This document shows positions 49,650 to 60,880 of a stretch of DNA of 64,000 bases, piece after piece. The notes under the pieces are model-generated. The model was not told the origin of the DNA, made no database searches, and worked only from the letters and a program-made list of their open reading frames with translations. The translations under genes and the position numbers were made by a program. The stretch's first letter is position 1. The number at the start of each line of letters is the position of its first letter. Source of the stretch: Phyllostachys edulis (taxonomy: Eukaryota; Streptophyta; Magnoliopsida; Poales; Poaceae); NCBI GenBank assembly GCA_036346405.1, contig CM070548.1, forward strand, positions 58,216,611 through 58,280,610, written 5' to 3'.

Positions 49650-50000
49650 CCTCGCCAGCTTTTCAGACAGACAAGACCATACCTTGCCCTACATGCTACT
49701 CACGTGAAAATAACCACACTGTGCCGTCAGCTTTTCAGAGTGACATGACAACACTTCACCTCGCTAGCTTTTGAGAGCAAAAAGACAACACTCTACCTAG
49801 CCAGCTTTTCAGACTGAAAAGATCAGACTCTGCTGCACAAACTTTTCAGAGGGACATATAAACATTCTGCCACACCAACTTTTCATATCGAAAAGACCAA
49901 AAATCTACCGTGCAAACTTTTCAAAGGGACGTGACAGCACTCTGCCTCGCCAGCTTTTCAGACCAAAAAGACAACACACTTGGACTAAGCCTTTTCAAAA
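49650..50000. repeat. Minisatellite of about 37 bp, about 9 copies
   Basis: The core AGCTTTTCAGA recurs at spacings of 36-38 bp (near 49658, 49730, 49767, 49804, 49841, 49878, 49916 and 49952; one unit is diverged). Units also contain GACAACACTCTGCCTCGC-like sequence. It lies between the MULE transposase and the GRF-like ORF. Confidence 0.75.
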
Positions 50001-50163
50001 TTGAACACACTACACACATTGATTTCTTGTGTGTTCTCACTCCACCATGAGCATTACACCCTATGCCATTATAAAAAGAGGTGGGAGAAATCTGGGAGAG
50101 AACACTACACAACTAAACCTAATACTACACCAGAGCTTGGTTCACACAACTAAGAGGAAGGAG

Positions 50164-51243
50164 ATGGAGGACTCGGTGAGCATGTACAAGAGGATACTGT
50201 AGAAGCACAAGTGGCTAGCCGAAAGGGCTAAACCGTACCCGGATAAATCTATGAAGGATGCGCCAGTACCACCAAAGTTCCCACGCCCGAAATGTGTGTG
50301 TGAAGAACCGACAAAGATCATCCAGTCCACACACCCGACGACGTCCGCTCGGGAGCACTACACATGCGGCCACCACCTCGTAAGTGTATCTTGCACACAC
50401 AAAGATTTTTCACATCATACGTTCCATTCCACAAACCCCTGATTACACACGCACATAATGGTAGCCGGATATGCAATGCAACTTCTTCCAATGGATTGAC
50501 AGCCCGGAGATGTACGATAGGGTGTTCATCCAGCAGAAGTACATGTTGAACTTTCCATGGCGAGTCGAGACCTTCCAGCGTTAGATACCTTACATAATCG
50601 ACCCCGACCCGACTGAAAAGGCATTGGACAAGCTCAAGAAAGCAGATGAGTACGACAAGGCCAAGCGGGCGGCGGATAAGGGGAAGACTCCTGCAAGTGA
50701 GACCGTGAGCCATACTACTGCTCCCCGTCGCCCGGGCGCACTCCGAATCCAAGAGGTAAGTTATGTTCAGTATGCATCATAATTATTAATTTGGCCTGAC
50801 GTTGTGTTATCCTAACATCATTCAACCATCCAGCCCGTCTCGTAGGATATGGATGACTTCGAGACTGGCCACCGCCACCGCGGGCAACAAGGGGACAAGG
50901 GGAAGGCTTCTGCAAGTGAGCTTGTCGATCGTACTACCGCTCCTCGTCGCCCAGGCGTGCTCCAGATCCAAGAGGTAAGTTATGTTCAGTATGCATCATA
51001 ATTATTAATTTGGCACGACATTGTGTTATCCTAACATCATTCAATCGGATGACTTCGAGGCTGGTCACCGCCGCCGTCGCCATGTGGGTAGCAAGGAGAC
51101 AAGGGGAAGGGAGCGACGGGCCACCGAAACTAATGATCTTTGTTCCAATCGAGTTTATTTCCATTCCAAAAAGGTGCATATGTATCGTAGGTGTATTTCG
51201 GTTTGTTGCATCGTGCATGATGACATTCCATATGCACGTAACC
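50164..51243 (+). pseudogene. GRF-type zinc-finger-like ORF with exon duplication
   Basis: Exon 50164-50379 has ATG, CVCEEP (Cys 44 and 46), a conserved HPTTSAREHYTCGHH segment and donor GTAAGT. Exon 50465-50755 continues in phase with Q-C-NFFQWID, giving the Y-x-C...C-x-F-F-x-W pattern of GRF fingers, then a Lys/Ala-rich coil. A further exon at 50846-50974 is in phase after an intron ending CGTAG. Two in-frame TAG codons (50200, 50582) break it. A fourth segment (about 51.05 kb on) repeats the third exon, but its acceptor region is partly deleted. It follows the MULE transposase in the same direction and may be a second MULE gene or a captured one; both are inference. The right end is cut by the solo LTR at 51244. 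Confidence 0.55.
50665..51100 (+). repeat. 219-bp tandem duplication of an exon plus intron
   Basis: GCAAGTGAG recurs at 50693 and 50912, and the donor GTAAGTTATG at 50756 and 50975, both 219 bp apart. The exon ends, the intron and the following GATGACTTCGAG are all repeated; the second copy lacks about 20 bp around the acceptor. Confidence 0.85.
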
Positions 51244-54200
51244 TGTAGGATCGTAATGGCAATCAGAAGGGGGGTTGAATGACTACAGCGAATAGACCTC
51301 CAAATCCGATCTTAAACCTACAAGCTAAAACACCTTTGACCTCCTCAGAATTCTCTCGAAGAACCTCTACAGAACCTCTCCAAGAAGCTCTTCAGCGCAC
51401 AACTCAAACACAGCAATCCAGAGACAAAGTAGAACAAATCTGAACTTTATTTCTCTATCTTGATTTGTGTCTACAAAGTGCTCCGCAAGCACCCCTCACA
51501 AGCCCTCAATCGAAGGACCTCTCAAGCTCTCCCTAAAGCCTCGCAACCAAACAGCGTGAAAGCTACAGGTTCCAAACTTCTTTCGAAAGACCTGTCCTCT
51601 GCCTCTTTTTATAGCCAAAGCCCTCTCCGTATCTCTAACAAACACTACAATCTATCTTCCGAAAATCAAGGGACCTGAAACCCTTACCAACACGGGTTTT
51701 TCCAAATCTCTAAAACTTTCCAAAGCCGGAACCTTCCATATCTCTTCACGTCGTAAGCCTTCAGAAATTCGCCTCCCAAAGCTTCACCGTGTACCACCTT
51801 TAATCTCCATGTGCTCCAGCATAATCCCAATCATCCCGTGACATCCACGACCTCCTAGACCTCAGATCTCCCCATCCTAGTCTGGGTCCTCCTCGTCACG
51901 ACCATAATTGTCTCCACGCTCAACCTGCACATGCAAAGATCAAAGAAACACAAATCCTTGGCACAAGTTCTCTAACTTGACCAGCCATTAGCTCACACAC
52001 ACGCATAAACACCGCCATGCAAAGATGCAATAAACGACACTGTAACTTGATCTAAAACTTAGCCAAATCCCCAAAGCGGCGAACACAGAGAGCACAATCG
52101 GTCGTATTCTCCATGTTTGATCCGGTACCACCGCCCAAATGGTCGTATTCTCAAAACACACCGTACTACCGATCCTCAAAGTCATCCAAAACTCTCCAAA
52201 ACAAGCTCTCGAAAATCCATACCGCAACCTTGCGGTCATACCATTTTAGGTACTACCGTAGTCAAAACTACTAAGATTATTAATCTGCGTTGTACCGCTT
52301 CCAAAGTCATGTACTACCGCTTCCAATGAAATCCAAGTATCCAAAAACATGTCTTCGGAATTTTCAAACCGCCATGTAAAAACCGAAAATATTGAATCAT
52401 GGGTCGCATCGCTTCCATGATCAAGCGGTATTACCGATTTTCACTTGAGGTCAAAACTCTCAAAAACACATTCTTCGAATTTTGCAACCGCCATCTAAAA
52501 ACTCAGAATACCCCAAAAATTAAATCGAGAGAATAATTAAATCGGAGAATGTTTTTTAGCAAAGCGATTGAACAGAGAAAGATGGGGTTTTAATGTAATA
52601 ATCCGATTTATTCTATGAAAGAAAGCGCTCAAAAGGAAATTAGACATAAAAGGGGGTTTCTGCAGCTTCTTGGCAACTTGGGCCTCGGGCCTTGGCCCAG
52701 AGGCCCATGAGGGGCCGCCACCAATAAAAGGAAGGGGAAACCCTAGCTGCATCAGAGCCACAGTGCCGCCACAAGACTGTAGCATGACTACTGTAGCACG
52801 CCTCTCCTCCATGGTGGTGCCTCCTTCCTCGCCGTCGGTGCTCCCGCTGCCGATCAAGTGAAGAAAGGAGAGGAGATCACCTTCGCGGGGAGAGTTCATC
52901 GTCTTCCTACGATTCTACAAGGGTAACATCGCGTGTTCTTCGCTGGTTGATGTGTATTAGTTGCAATTGATTTCGTTTGGTAGATCAAGTAATCAACAGC
53001 TAATAGATCGTGTTCTGTCCAGTAGATTGAACGACGGTTTTCATGTCTTTAGAAGCAGAATCTGGGGATCCAATCTCTTAGATATAGTTGGGTTATGTCC
53101 TTAGCTTTCCGTAGCCGCCAAGAACACCCAGATCCGATTAACGGTTAGAAAGTTATGAATTGTTTAGTGCCGCTGTCCTGTTAATCTGTCAACATCCTGA
53201 CAGTCTGTAGAAATCTGAGTTAATCTATTAGTTAAAGACGAAATCAGGGGATCTCGTTATAATGAAAAAGATGGATAATGTCCTCACCTTTCCAGAAAGC
53301 TAAAGAACGTAAGAATTGGACTTTCGTAGCAAAAGTTATGATAATTTTAGTGTACTGTCCAGAGAACCCGACGTGATAATTGATGTTCTATAGATTGGCT
53401 TGGCAGGGGCAGTAAATGGCATAATCAGAAGGGCTCCCCAACTAAGTTTATTTAGGTAATTTAATTATCTTCCCAGAAAGTATTAGAACATCTTATTTGG
53501 ACTCATAAGAAGAAAGTTATGTATTTTATAAGTTGACTGTCTGCAGTGAACACCAAATCGATCGGTAGAAATTGGAAAATTGGAAACGCTTGGGAGTTTA
53601 GCGAGTTCAATTGTGTTCTTATTTATGCTTTTGGTCCAGTATGCTTATCTTAGTTTGGGTTATCATTATGTTCAGGTGGGAGCGTGATCCCAGGGGCAGC
53701 GCTCTTCAAGGCCCACCGCTCTCGCACGCGTTGAGGCAAGTATTCGGTTGTAGAATAATTATGATTATTTGCTGAGATTGATTGTATCTTGTTCGTAATA
53801 GCCATGCGTGGATGTCAATGTGATGAATTACAATATATCTTGGTAAATGCAAGTTATGGTTAAAGCTTCTGTGTATGTTGTTAATGCTTACATGTTATTA
53901 TGTACATGTTGAGTTCATATAATTGGAAGATGATGTCATTGTGCATATGCATGTCAAAGATGATTGAGTCTTGGTCACTAGGTGACCAAGTATGAATCGT
54001 TGAGGTCCCCGCCATGTAAATGACGGGTTGAGGTCCCCACATTCGCAGAATGTGGGCAATGAGTAAGAGGCCCCCATCATGATGATGATGGGCATAGGTC
54101 CCTATACTTGTGGAGTATAGGCTTTGGTCCCTATGCCGTGGTGCATAGGCAAGAGTATACATCGACGGATGTATACCTCGCATTACCGTAAAATGCGAAA

Positions 54201-55325
54201 AGAGATAAAGTTTAAAAGGTGCATTGCATGGACGCATTACAAGCATGAAGTTTATGTTTAGTGAAATGTTTTATTTGGAATATTGATGCTATGACTGTGC
54301 TTTTAGCTTTAACCTTGTTGATACTTGCCGAGTCTTTGGGCTCACACTTGTTTTGATATGTTTTAGGTACAACCGGCAAGAACGGCATGCATGGGAGGGA
54401 GTAGATGTTTGGATGCACTCACTACCACTCATCCTTAAGGCGCCTATCATTTAGTCTTTATTCTAATAATTAGCAATCTATTTGAGATTCGCGATGATTG
54501 GTTAAATGTTTCATTTATTTGTAATAAGGAGAATAGCAAGTTTTGTTTATGATTATTAGATTATCTTGCATGCCCGAATGAACTTGAATATTGAGTTTAG
54601 TGTTAATTGCTATGATCAATTGATGGAACCTCAGATAGTTGATTATACAAAGGAGGTTCTCATTAAATCGGTAAATGATCTTAGTTTAGTTTTGTTTAAT
54701 TTAATTTTAGTAGCATTCCGCACTCAATGTTGAGTCGGGTGTTACAAAACAGTATTACCGAAGTCGCAGATTTCCGCCATTTCCCAAGCGGTACTACCGC
54801 CAACCAAACGCGAAAAGACTTAGAAACACATGCCTTGCCACGTGGGTGCTCTAGATTGACTTGGCCATTCGGACCGCGTGTCAAAACCGTTAGATCTGGA
54901 GTACTGTTCAAAGTCCGTCCCTCTCGATAACCACCGTCTGATTTCAATCCAAAGGCCAATACAACCTGTTACTTTCGGACGGTCCGAACGTTCTTCTTCA
55001 ATATGAGCCGTCTGATCAAGATCTAACGGTTCACTATCACACGTCGGAACCCAAGTGACTTACGGTAATACCACGCGTCACTTACGGTTGTACCGTCCAA
55101 CGGTAGTACCATGGCCACAATGCCGGTACTACCGTAAAACCCGACAAAGGCTAATTTCCACATAAATCAAAGGCACTCAAAAGCTATTACAAAGCATATC
55201 AACACCTAAGATCACAAGTATGTCCGAAAAACAATGTATTCTTCATTAAACACCAAGACTAAGACTCTCTATTGTCAATGTGCTCATCATCAAATAACAT
55301 GACCAAAAAACCTCCTGGTCTAACA
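51244..55325 (-). mobile_element. Solo LTR, SIRE-like Copia family, with a nested solo LTR
   Basis: It starts TGTAGGATCG, ends GGTCTAACA and is flanked by a perfect duplication TAACC (51239-51243, 55326-55330). The left edge and GGGGGGTTGAATG match the SIRE-type LTRs at 7.18 and 42.59 kb. GCGGTATTACCG-type quasi-palindromes lie on both sides of the nested element (52.1-52.44 and 54.75-55.13 kb), confirming that both sides belong to one LTR. Net length without the nested part is about 1.84 kb. Confidence 0.78.
52504..54746 (+). mobile_element. Nested solo LTR (Ty3-type); left end tentative
   Basis: The right end GGGTGTTACA is clear and is followed by AAACA. The left edge is not certain: the best candidate at 52504 is preceded by AAACT (4 of 5) but does not start with TG. 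It carries the hairpin GAGTC/GGCTC (54330-54343), about 400 nt before the 3' end. No coding domain was found. Confidence 0.6.
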
Positions 55326-55330
55326 TAACC

Positions 55331-57023
55331 AAACCCTACGCGCCGTATAATTTGCGATTTTATGTGAAAAAAACTGTGCAATTTTTTTTCTGATAGATGT
55401 GATAATACATTTGAAGCCATGAGTACGAGGTAAAAAAATTCAAATGGAAAATATTTTTTAATCATTTTTTTTTACCAAATCACACCTAGTCCCCATTATC
55501 GTCAAATAGTGATGACGTCAAGGATTCTTCTTGGCATGCGGTTTTAATCTTGTTCGGATCCTCTGTCAAAAATGATCTTGTCCAGGGGCGGAACTAGACC
55601 TTAGGCCTCCAGAACAATGATCCGAGACCCAGCGTCAAAATACCATATGAAAGCTTAGTTTATGGTTACCTTCTTTTGTCAAAATGCCAAATGTGGTGAT
55701 CTTGTGTCCAAGTATGTCAGGCTGCTTGATAGTGACGTTGCGACAGAAACATATGAAATACATAAGGGAGATACTAGGAAACGAACGTACGTATGGGAGC
55801 TCCCACTTGTGCGATCCGAAAATGCAGTATCTAATCGGTACGTACGCGGTCCTTGTGTTTGCATGCGGTTCGTACTGCTAAATTCTTGTGCTGGCGTGGA
55901 TCGATCGAGTCATTGTTAAAACTCTTAACTCGAATTAACATGGGGTGGGGTTTTATGTTGTTAGAGTAATAAATCCCTGTGACTCGATCAATTCAATCAA
56001 AAGAAGCAAGTAAAGGAATAAAAGGAATCTTGAACACGCACATGCGTTAGCTACGACAACAAGTTTTGGGTGATACTAGGAAACGAACGTACGGATGGGA
56101 GTACGGATGGGAGCTCTCACTCGTACGCTCATTGCTAGCCATGTCGTCGCCGCAACGCGAGTTCCCAAGGGGAGAGAAGATGCATAGAGCAACACACACC
56201 ACGTAAAAGGCGTAAGTGCACCAACAGATGCAACATCCCCGCATACGCTTGCAACATCCCCGCAATCTGCCCAATATCTTAGGATAATGGTTGCAACATC
56301 TTCGGACAACGGTTGCAATATCACTGGACAATTGTTGCAACATTCTCGGACAACGGTTGCAACATCACAAATCAAAACAAAGCATCTGGAAAAAACGCGT
56401 TAGAAAAATTTGCAATATCGCTATGAACCGTATGGAATATTTTTTTCTACAGATACATCATTGATGTTTACGGTGATGTTCTTTGAGAAGATGTTAACGC
56501 TCATGGTGATGTTTTTTGAAATGATATATATAAATTTTTGATATGTTGTGCACGTTCTGAATTTTCACAGCTCATGATTCGTATTTCAGAGATGGCTAGA
56601 GAGAAGTACCAAAGATATTTAGCACATGATCTTACCGACTCATCACTCATCGGCCACACCATTCTTTGTCGTGCGTACACACTTGCTGTACATCGCCGGA
56701 GGCAGGGCATCTCCAACTGTGGTGTCCTATCCTTGTGTTCGGATGGGCCACTCGGCGCAGCAGTGCCCGCAGATATACTCGTTGTCCTTGAGGTACTATA
56801 CAAGTAAAGCCTCCGGACGAACGCTTCGGTATCATACGTTCGAGTATAAGCATTTCCCAATACATAATGACTCGTAAGCTCATCATCGTTAGTTACAGAA
56901 TGGCACAAGTACAGCCACACATAATTGATCCCCATTTCACTGGGGAAAAAAATGCAGGTAGCAAAGGAGTTCCTCTTGTACGGTACGGTGGCAACAGACC
57001 AGACCAGAATCACCGGCCCGGAT
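55331..57023. other. Unassigned region downstream of the golgin gene
   Basis: I recognise no gene. A segment containing AGGAAACGAACGTACG is duplicated at about 55.77 and 56.07 kb. The overlapping frames at 56.5-57.0 kb on both strands resemble nothing I know. The golgin 3' UTR should lie just left of 57024. Confidence 0.4.
56280..56375. repeat. 22-bp tandem repeat
   Basis: GGTTGCAACATC-like units recur exactly every 22 bp (TTGCAA at 56291, 56313, 56335 and 56357). Two looser TGCAACATCCCCGCA units precede them near 56.23-56.26 kb. Confidence 0.8.
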
Positions 57024-59378
57024 CTAGTAGAGGGTCTCTATCGTCTTGCTCAGCTCTTCAAGCTTCCTCATCCGCAGCCTCTCGCTCTCGCTCACTAGCT
57101 GCACAAATTGCACATGGTGCAGTGAGTTAGTTTTTGTTATCAAGAGGCTCACAATACTCCTCTAATAAAAAAAATATGTATAATTTTGGATATTAGCACG
57201 GTCTTTAAAACGTGGCTTTGACCATTAATTTCTATTGTATTCCATCCGTTCTTTTTTAAGTGATGTTATTGACTTTTCACGATCTACGAGATGCGTCTTT
57301 GCCGTTACCTTATTATATATTATAAAATTATGAAACTCTTTTTAATCATAAATCTAATGATATAGCTTTCATCTAGCGAATCTGACTATTTTTTAAATAT
57401 GTTAGTGGTCAAACTGATTCTAGGGTGTCACTTAAAAAGAACGGACGGAGTAATATGTTTTTCAAACCTAATAAATTTATAATGTTTATGATAGATTGAA
57501 AATATTCATCAAGATATTATTGGTTAAAGTTAAAATAGTTTGACTGCATAGGTTCTACGATGACCTAGAGGGAGCAGCACTACACATCGGCCCCGGTCGC
57601 CTGGCCTGGTTGGCCAAGCCCAAGTATAAAGCTTAAGGCAGGGATGGGCTTGAGATTTAGGGTCAACCTGTGGCCTAGCCCCATAATTTTAGACAATGCC
57701 CAGCAGCCCCAGCTATCTTTGTTGGACTGGACATATGTCTGACTTCATCGATGCTAGTGATCTGTATGTGGACAAACTTTTTTAAAGAGTAAATTTATAG
57801 TTCCTAAACTTGTATTAAAGCTTCACTTAGCAATTTGAACTTCTACATTAGATTACCAAGCTCTTTAACTTGTCATCATTAGTCGAATGGTCAAGTTAAC
57901 ATATTTTGCTAGCGTGGATGGCAAGTTCTATTTGGGGGAGACGACACAGTTTGCAGGCAAAAATATCCTCCAAATTACAGGCTAGATAAAGAGGAGCAAA
58001 GGAAGCAATCGAGGAGAGCTTGGGATAGGCTTCAACAATGATCAAAACCAACAATTATAGTGTTCTCCTAATATAATTCTTTGTCTGCATCGCCAAGCTA
58101 ATTTAGAAGTTCAGGGGCTAAGTGAAACTTTTAGTCTAGTGACCTGTTAAGCTAGCTAATTTAGAAGTTGAAGGGACTTAGTGAAATTTTGGAAAAAGCT
58201 TAGGATCCATGCCTCCATGGTTCAGTATATCATTATCTTAAAACCAATTAAATCGATTGCCAAGAAAAAGCATAACTTAGTTAGGGCATTCATAATAGCT
58301 TGATACTAAACCTTGCTACTAGTGGAGAGAAGGGTTAGATGAGATTTTAGTATCAAGCACTCCAATATTTTGTATCTTTAGCTCGTTACTAAAACTTGTT
58401 ATTTGATATTTGCATGAGTTATTCACTTTCCTCCCTCCCTTTCTTCTACCTCATCAAAAAATGACATGGCCTAGGCTAGGTATCAAGCAAATTTGATCGT
58501 TGGGACTTGGGAGTGCCCTTATGGATTATGGATCTTTATTCTCTCTGGAAGAAGTTAATGGAGTTTTAGCAAAAGTAGGCAGGTTATAGCCGATCAGTTA
58601 TTCACCTCCAGTAACCTGTTGACAAGAGTAGCTTTCTCGTTGCTCTTTTCGTTGTATGCCTCAAGACACATTTTGTATTCCTGCTCCTGCTCATCCAAAA
58701 CAGAGCAAAACAAAACAAAACTTCGAATGTCACCTGGCCAACTCTTTGAAAAAAAGAGAGCAAAAATGCAAATAAACTGTGGTTCAATTCGGTACATTAT
58801 TTACAAAGAAACTGTGGTTCAATTCGGTACATTCTCGATAAACAATGTGTTATACCTTCTTGAGGCAGCTCTTGCCGAGAGGGCTTGAGCTGCCGGTTCA
58901 TCTTGTCGATCCGCTTGCGTATCGCCTCCACCTCCCGCCGTGTTGGATCAGCCATCACTTCCAGCTCCTGCAACAATTAATTAACCTCAATTTTCCACCA
59001 GATCATCAACTAAATTACGCTTAATATCTACCTGTTTGGAACGCACGAGTTTAACAGAAAACGATTCATTTTCTATTAGCGTGAGCCACAGTTGGTGTGA
59101 CACCAAGTTAACTAGCGTACTAGTACCGTAGAACGTACCTGGCGGATGAAGGCGAGGCGCTTGGTCTCCTCCTCGACCCTGCCGAGCATGGAGAAGACCT
59201 TCTCCCTCACCTCCAGTTTCTTCCGCTCGATCTCCTCCTCCTTCGCCTTGAAGAGCGACAGCGCCGACCGCGACGACTCCCATTCTCCCGCCTCTTCGCC
59301 GCTGGTCGACGAGCTCCTCACACACACGATCTGCATCTGCTGCTCCCTGCTGCTGCTCTCCATCCCCCCTTGCTGCAT
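57024..59378 (-). CDS. RAB6-interacting golgin (GORAB) family gene, frame broken in exon 2
   Basis: Four exons on the minus strand: 59378-59139, 58967-58856, 58686-58606 and 57098-57024. Introns have GT/AG ends: GTACGT..TTGCAG, GTATAA..GAGCAG and GTGAAT..GTGCAG. Exon 1 (80 aa) contains LSLFKAKEEEIERKKLEV; exon 2 ADPTRREVEAIRKRI; exon 3 YNEKSNEKATLVNRLLE; exon 4 LVSESERLRMRKLEELSK and a TAG stop. All are hallmarks of the plant GORAB-like family, about 168 residues, largely coiled coil, linked in animals to Golgi traffic through Rab6. Exons 1, 3 and 4 are in phase only if exon 2 (112 bp) were 111 bp: there is one surplus base near 58877-58880. As written, translation leaves the family frame and ends soon after exon 3 begins. 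It is a pseudogene, a strain-specific lesion or a sequence error. Confidence 0.82.
57240..57450. mobile_element. Stowaway-like MITE in golgin intron 3
   Basis: The 211-bp element has long inverted ends (TCCATCCGTTCTTTTTTAAG against the complement of CTTAAAAAGAACGGACGGAG) and a TA duplication at 57238-57239 and 57451-57452, the Tc1/mariner-type target. Confidence 0.85.
58284..58518. mobile_element. Tourist-like MITE in golgin intron 3
   Basis: The 235-bp element has ends GGGCATTC and GAGTGCCC (7 of 8 inverted match) and TTA duplications at 58281-58283 and 58519-58521, as in PIF/Harbinger-derived Tourist MITEs. Confidence 0.75.
58774..58833. repeat. 25-bp direct duplication in golgin intron 2
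   Basis: The units at 58774-58798 and 58809-58833 are identical (AAACTGTGGTTC...GGTACATT), separated by 10 bp. Confidence 0.9.
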
Positions 59379-59551
59379 CGATCGGTCTCAGCTGCCAACT
59401 AGCTTAGTCTGACGAGATCTCACCAAACAGCAGGGAGGCGCACCTGCACTCTAAGCCGTGGAAACTAGCAGCCAGCGAGCTAGCTAACTACTCGATCGTC
59501 TATTTACCTATTCTCTCTCCCTCCTGCTTCCCTCTTGTTCTGTTTTTCATG

Positions 59552-59560
59552 TATATATAT
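59552..59560 (-). promoter_or_regulatory. Candidate TATA box of the golgin gene
   Basis: TATATATAT lies about 175 bp upstream of the start codon on the minus strand, a fitting distance for a leader of about 140 nt. It is a sequence-motif call only. Confidence 0.45.
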
Positions 59561-59578
59561 TTTTCCAAAGGAATAATA

Positions 59579-60590
59579 ATAGTACTTGAGTACTCGTGCC
59601 TACTTGCAGCCTGAACCTTTAAGCAAAGCTACGGCAGTGTCAGTGTGTATTTATTAGCCTCGCTCGAGGTGGGAGGGCCCTCAAATCCGTATCTAACTGA
59701 CAGCGATGGTAACTCCAGCCCTGGGGGAATTGATCGATCGAAAGGAAGGCTGCAATGTATCCCATGATGGAAAGACAGCATCATTTTCACGTAAATGTGA
59801 AGATGCGAGCAGGAGGGCAACTTTGGATAGGGTCCAAAGGAGGTCGAGTAGAAGTAACTCTTGCGCAAACTGCTTGTGTCTCAGTGGCGGGGAAGTGTCT
59901 CCATTGTGATTTTTTTTATTAATTTTTTTTTAAAGTTAGCCCCAGCGAATTTTATTTTTAATTATGACCTCTTTAGTCACGTCACCACCCATAGTATGAC
60001 AAAACAACGCTGTCACGTCAGCCCATATCTAGGGAAGGCTCTTGTCACGCCACCACCCGTGGCGTGACAGTGTTGTTTGGTCACGCCACGACTAGTGACG
60101 TGACCAAAAGTACTATTTAGCGGATTTATCCTATGGTGTGACAGTATTGCTTTGTCACGTTATGGATGGTGGCGTAACCAAAGGGGTCAGAATTGGAAAT
60201 AAAGTTCACCAGGTTAACTTTAAAATAAAAATTAAAAAATGATTAATTAATAAAAAAGTTCCCTCCTCCATTATCGTTGTTTTTTTAAATAATATTAATT
60301 AAAAAGACAATTATAGAAATAAATATTCGATTTTTTTTTACAAAAATAGGCCACTATCGTCTATCGTCATTTAAAATAACAACAGGATGCCATTTACAGT
60401 CAGTCGCCGGTTCAACTGCCTATTGCCATTTGAACTGGCGATTTGCTTTGAAGAGTGCACAAATCGTCATTTCAAATCATGACAGGAACCCATAGGTTCC
60501 TAGCGACAGGGGACAGCTACATAAACCCCAAAAATTGAATGAAAAATCATTTTAATTCTGAAAAAAGAGAAGAGAGAGGGGAGGGGTGAC
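59579..60590. other. Intergenic, with dispersed GTCACGCC-rich repeat copy 2 (about 59.93-60.24 kb)
   Basis: There is no gene. Between about 59.93 and 60.24 kb lies an inverted copy of the repeat at 45.75 kb: GTCACGCC/GGCGTGAC motifs, then TCAGAATTGGAAATAAAGTT as its edge. The rest is AT-rich, with short stretches resembling common grass repeats. Confidence 0.5.
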
Positions 60591-60880
60591 TAGGGATGGC
60601 AATTGTGTCCGATTACCCGCGTGCCCGTAGGTAAATACCCTAATGGAGCCGGGCATGAGCTATTTTCTTTGCCCAAGGGCATAAAAATAGGGGAAACTAT
60701 CTGCTCGTCGGGTAAACGAGTACGGGCATGGGTAAGTTCCACCCGTGCCCGTTTACCCGCGACACACACTGACAGGTGGGCCAGCAGTCAACACTAGTCA
60801 GTAGTCAAGTACTAGGGCTAACTCAGACACTCTCACTCACTAGTCCTTCCCTGAATCCTCGATCCTTGCCCCAACAATTG

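Noticed and set aside
49650..50000. Regularly spaced repeats as a CRISPR-like array
   Set aside because: This is a eukaryotic genome; the units are contiguous, diverged minisatellite copies without unique spacers of fixed length.
52340..52350. AAACA followed by TGTCTTCGG as the left edge of the nested solo LTR
   Set aside because: SIRE-type sequence, including GCGGTATTACCG, continues to the right of it, so the nested LTR must start later, near 52.5 kb.
56501..57013. A 170-aa minus-strand frame and competing plus-strand frames
   Set aside because: No family resemblance, and the region next to it is the golgin last exon in another frame; probably chance.
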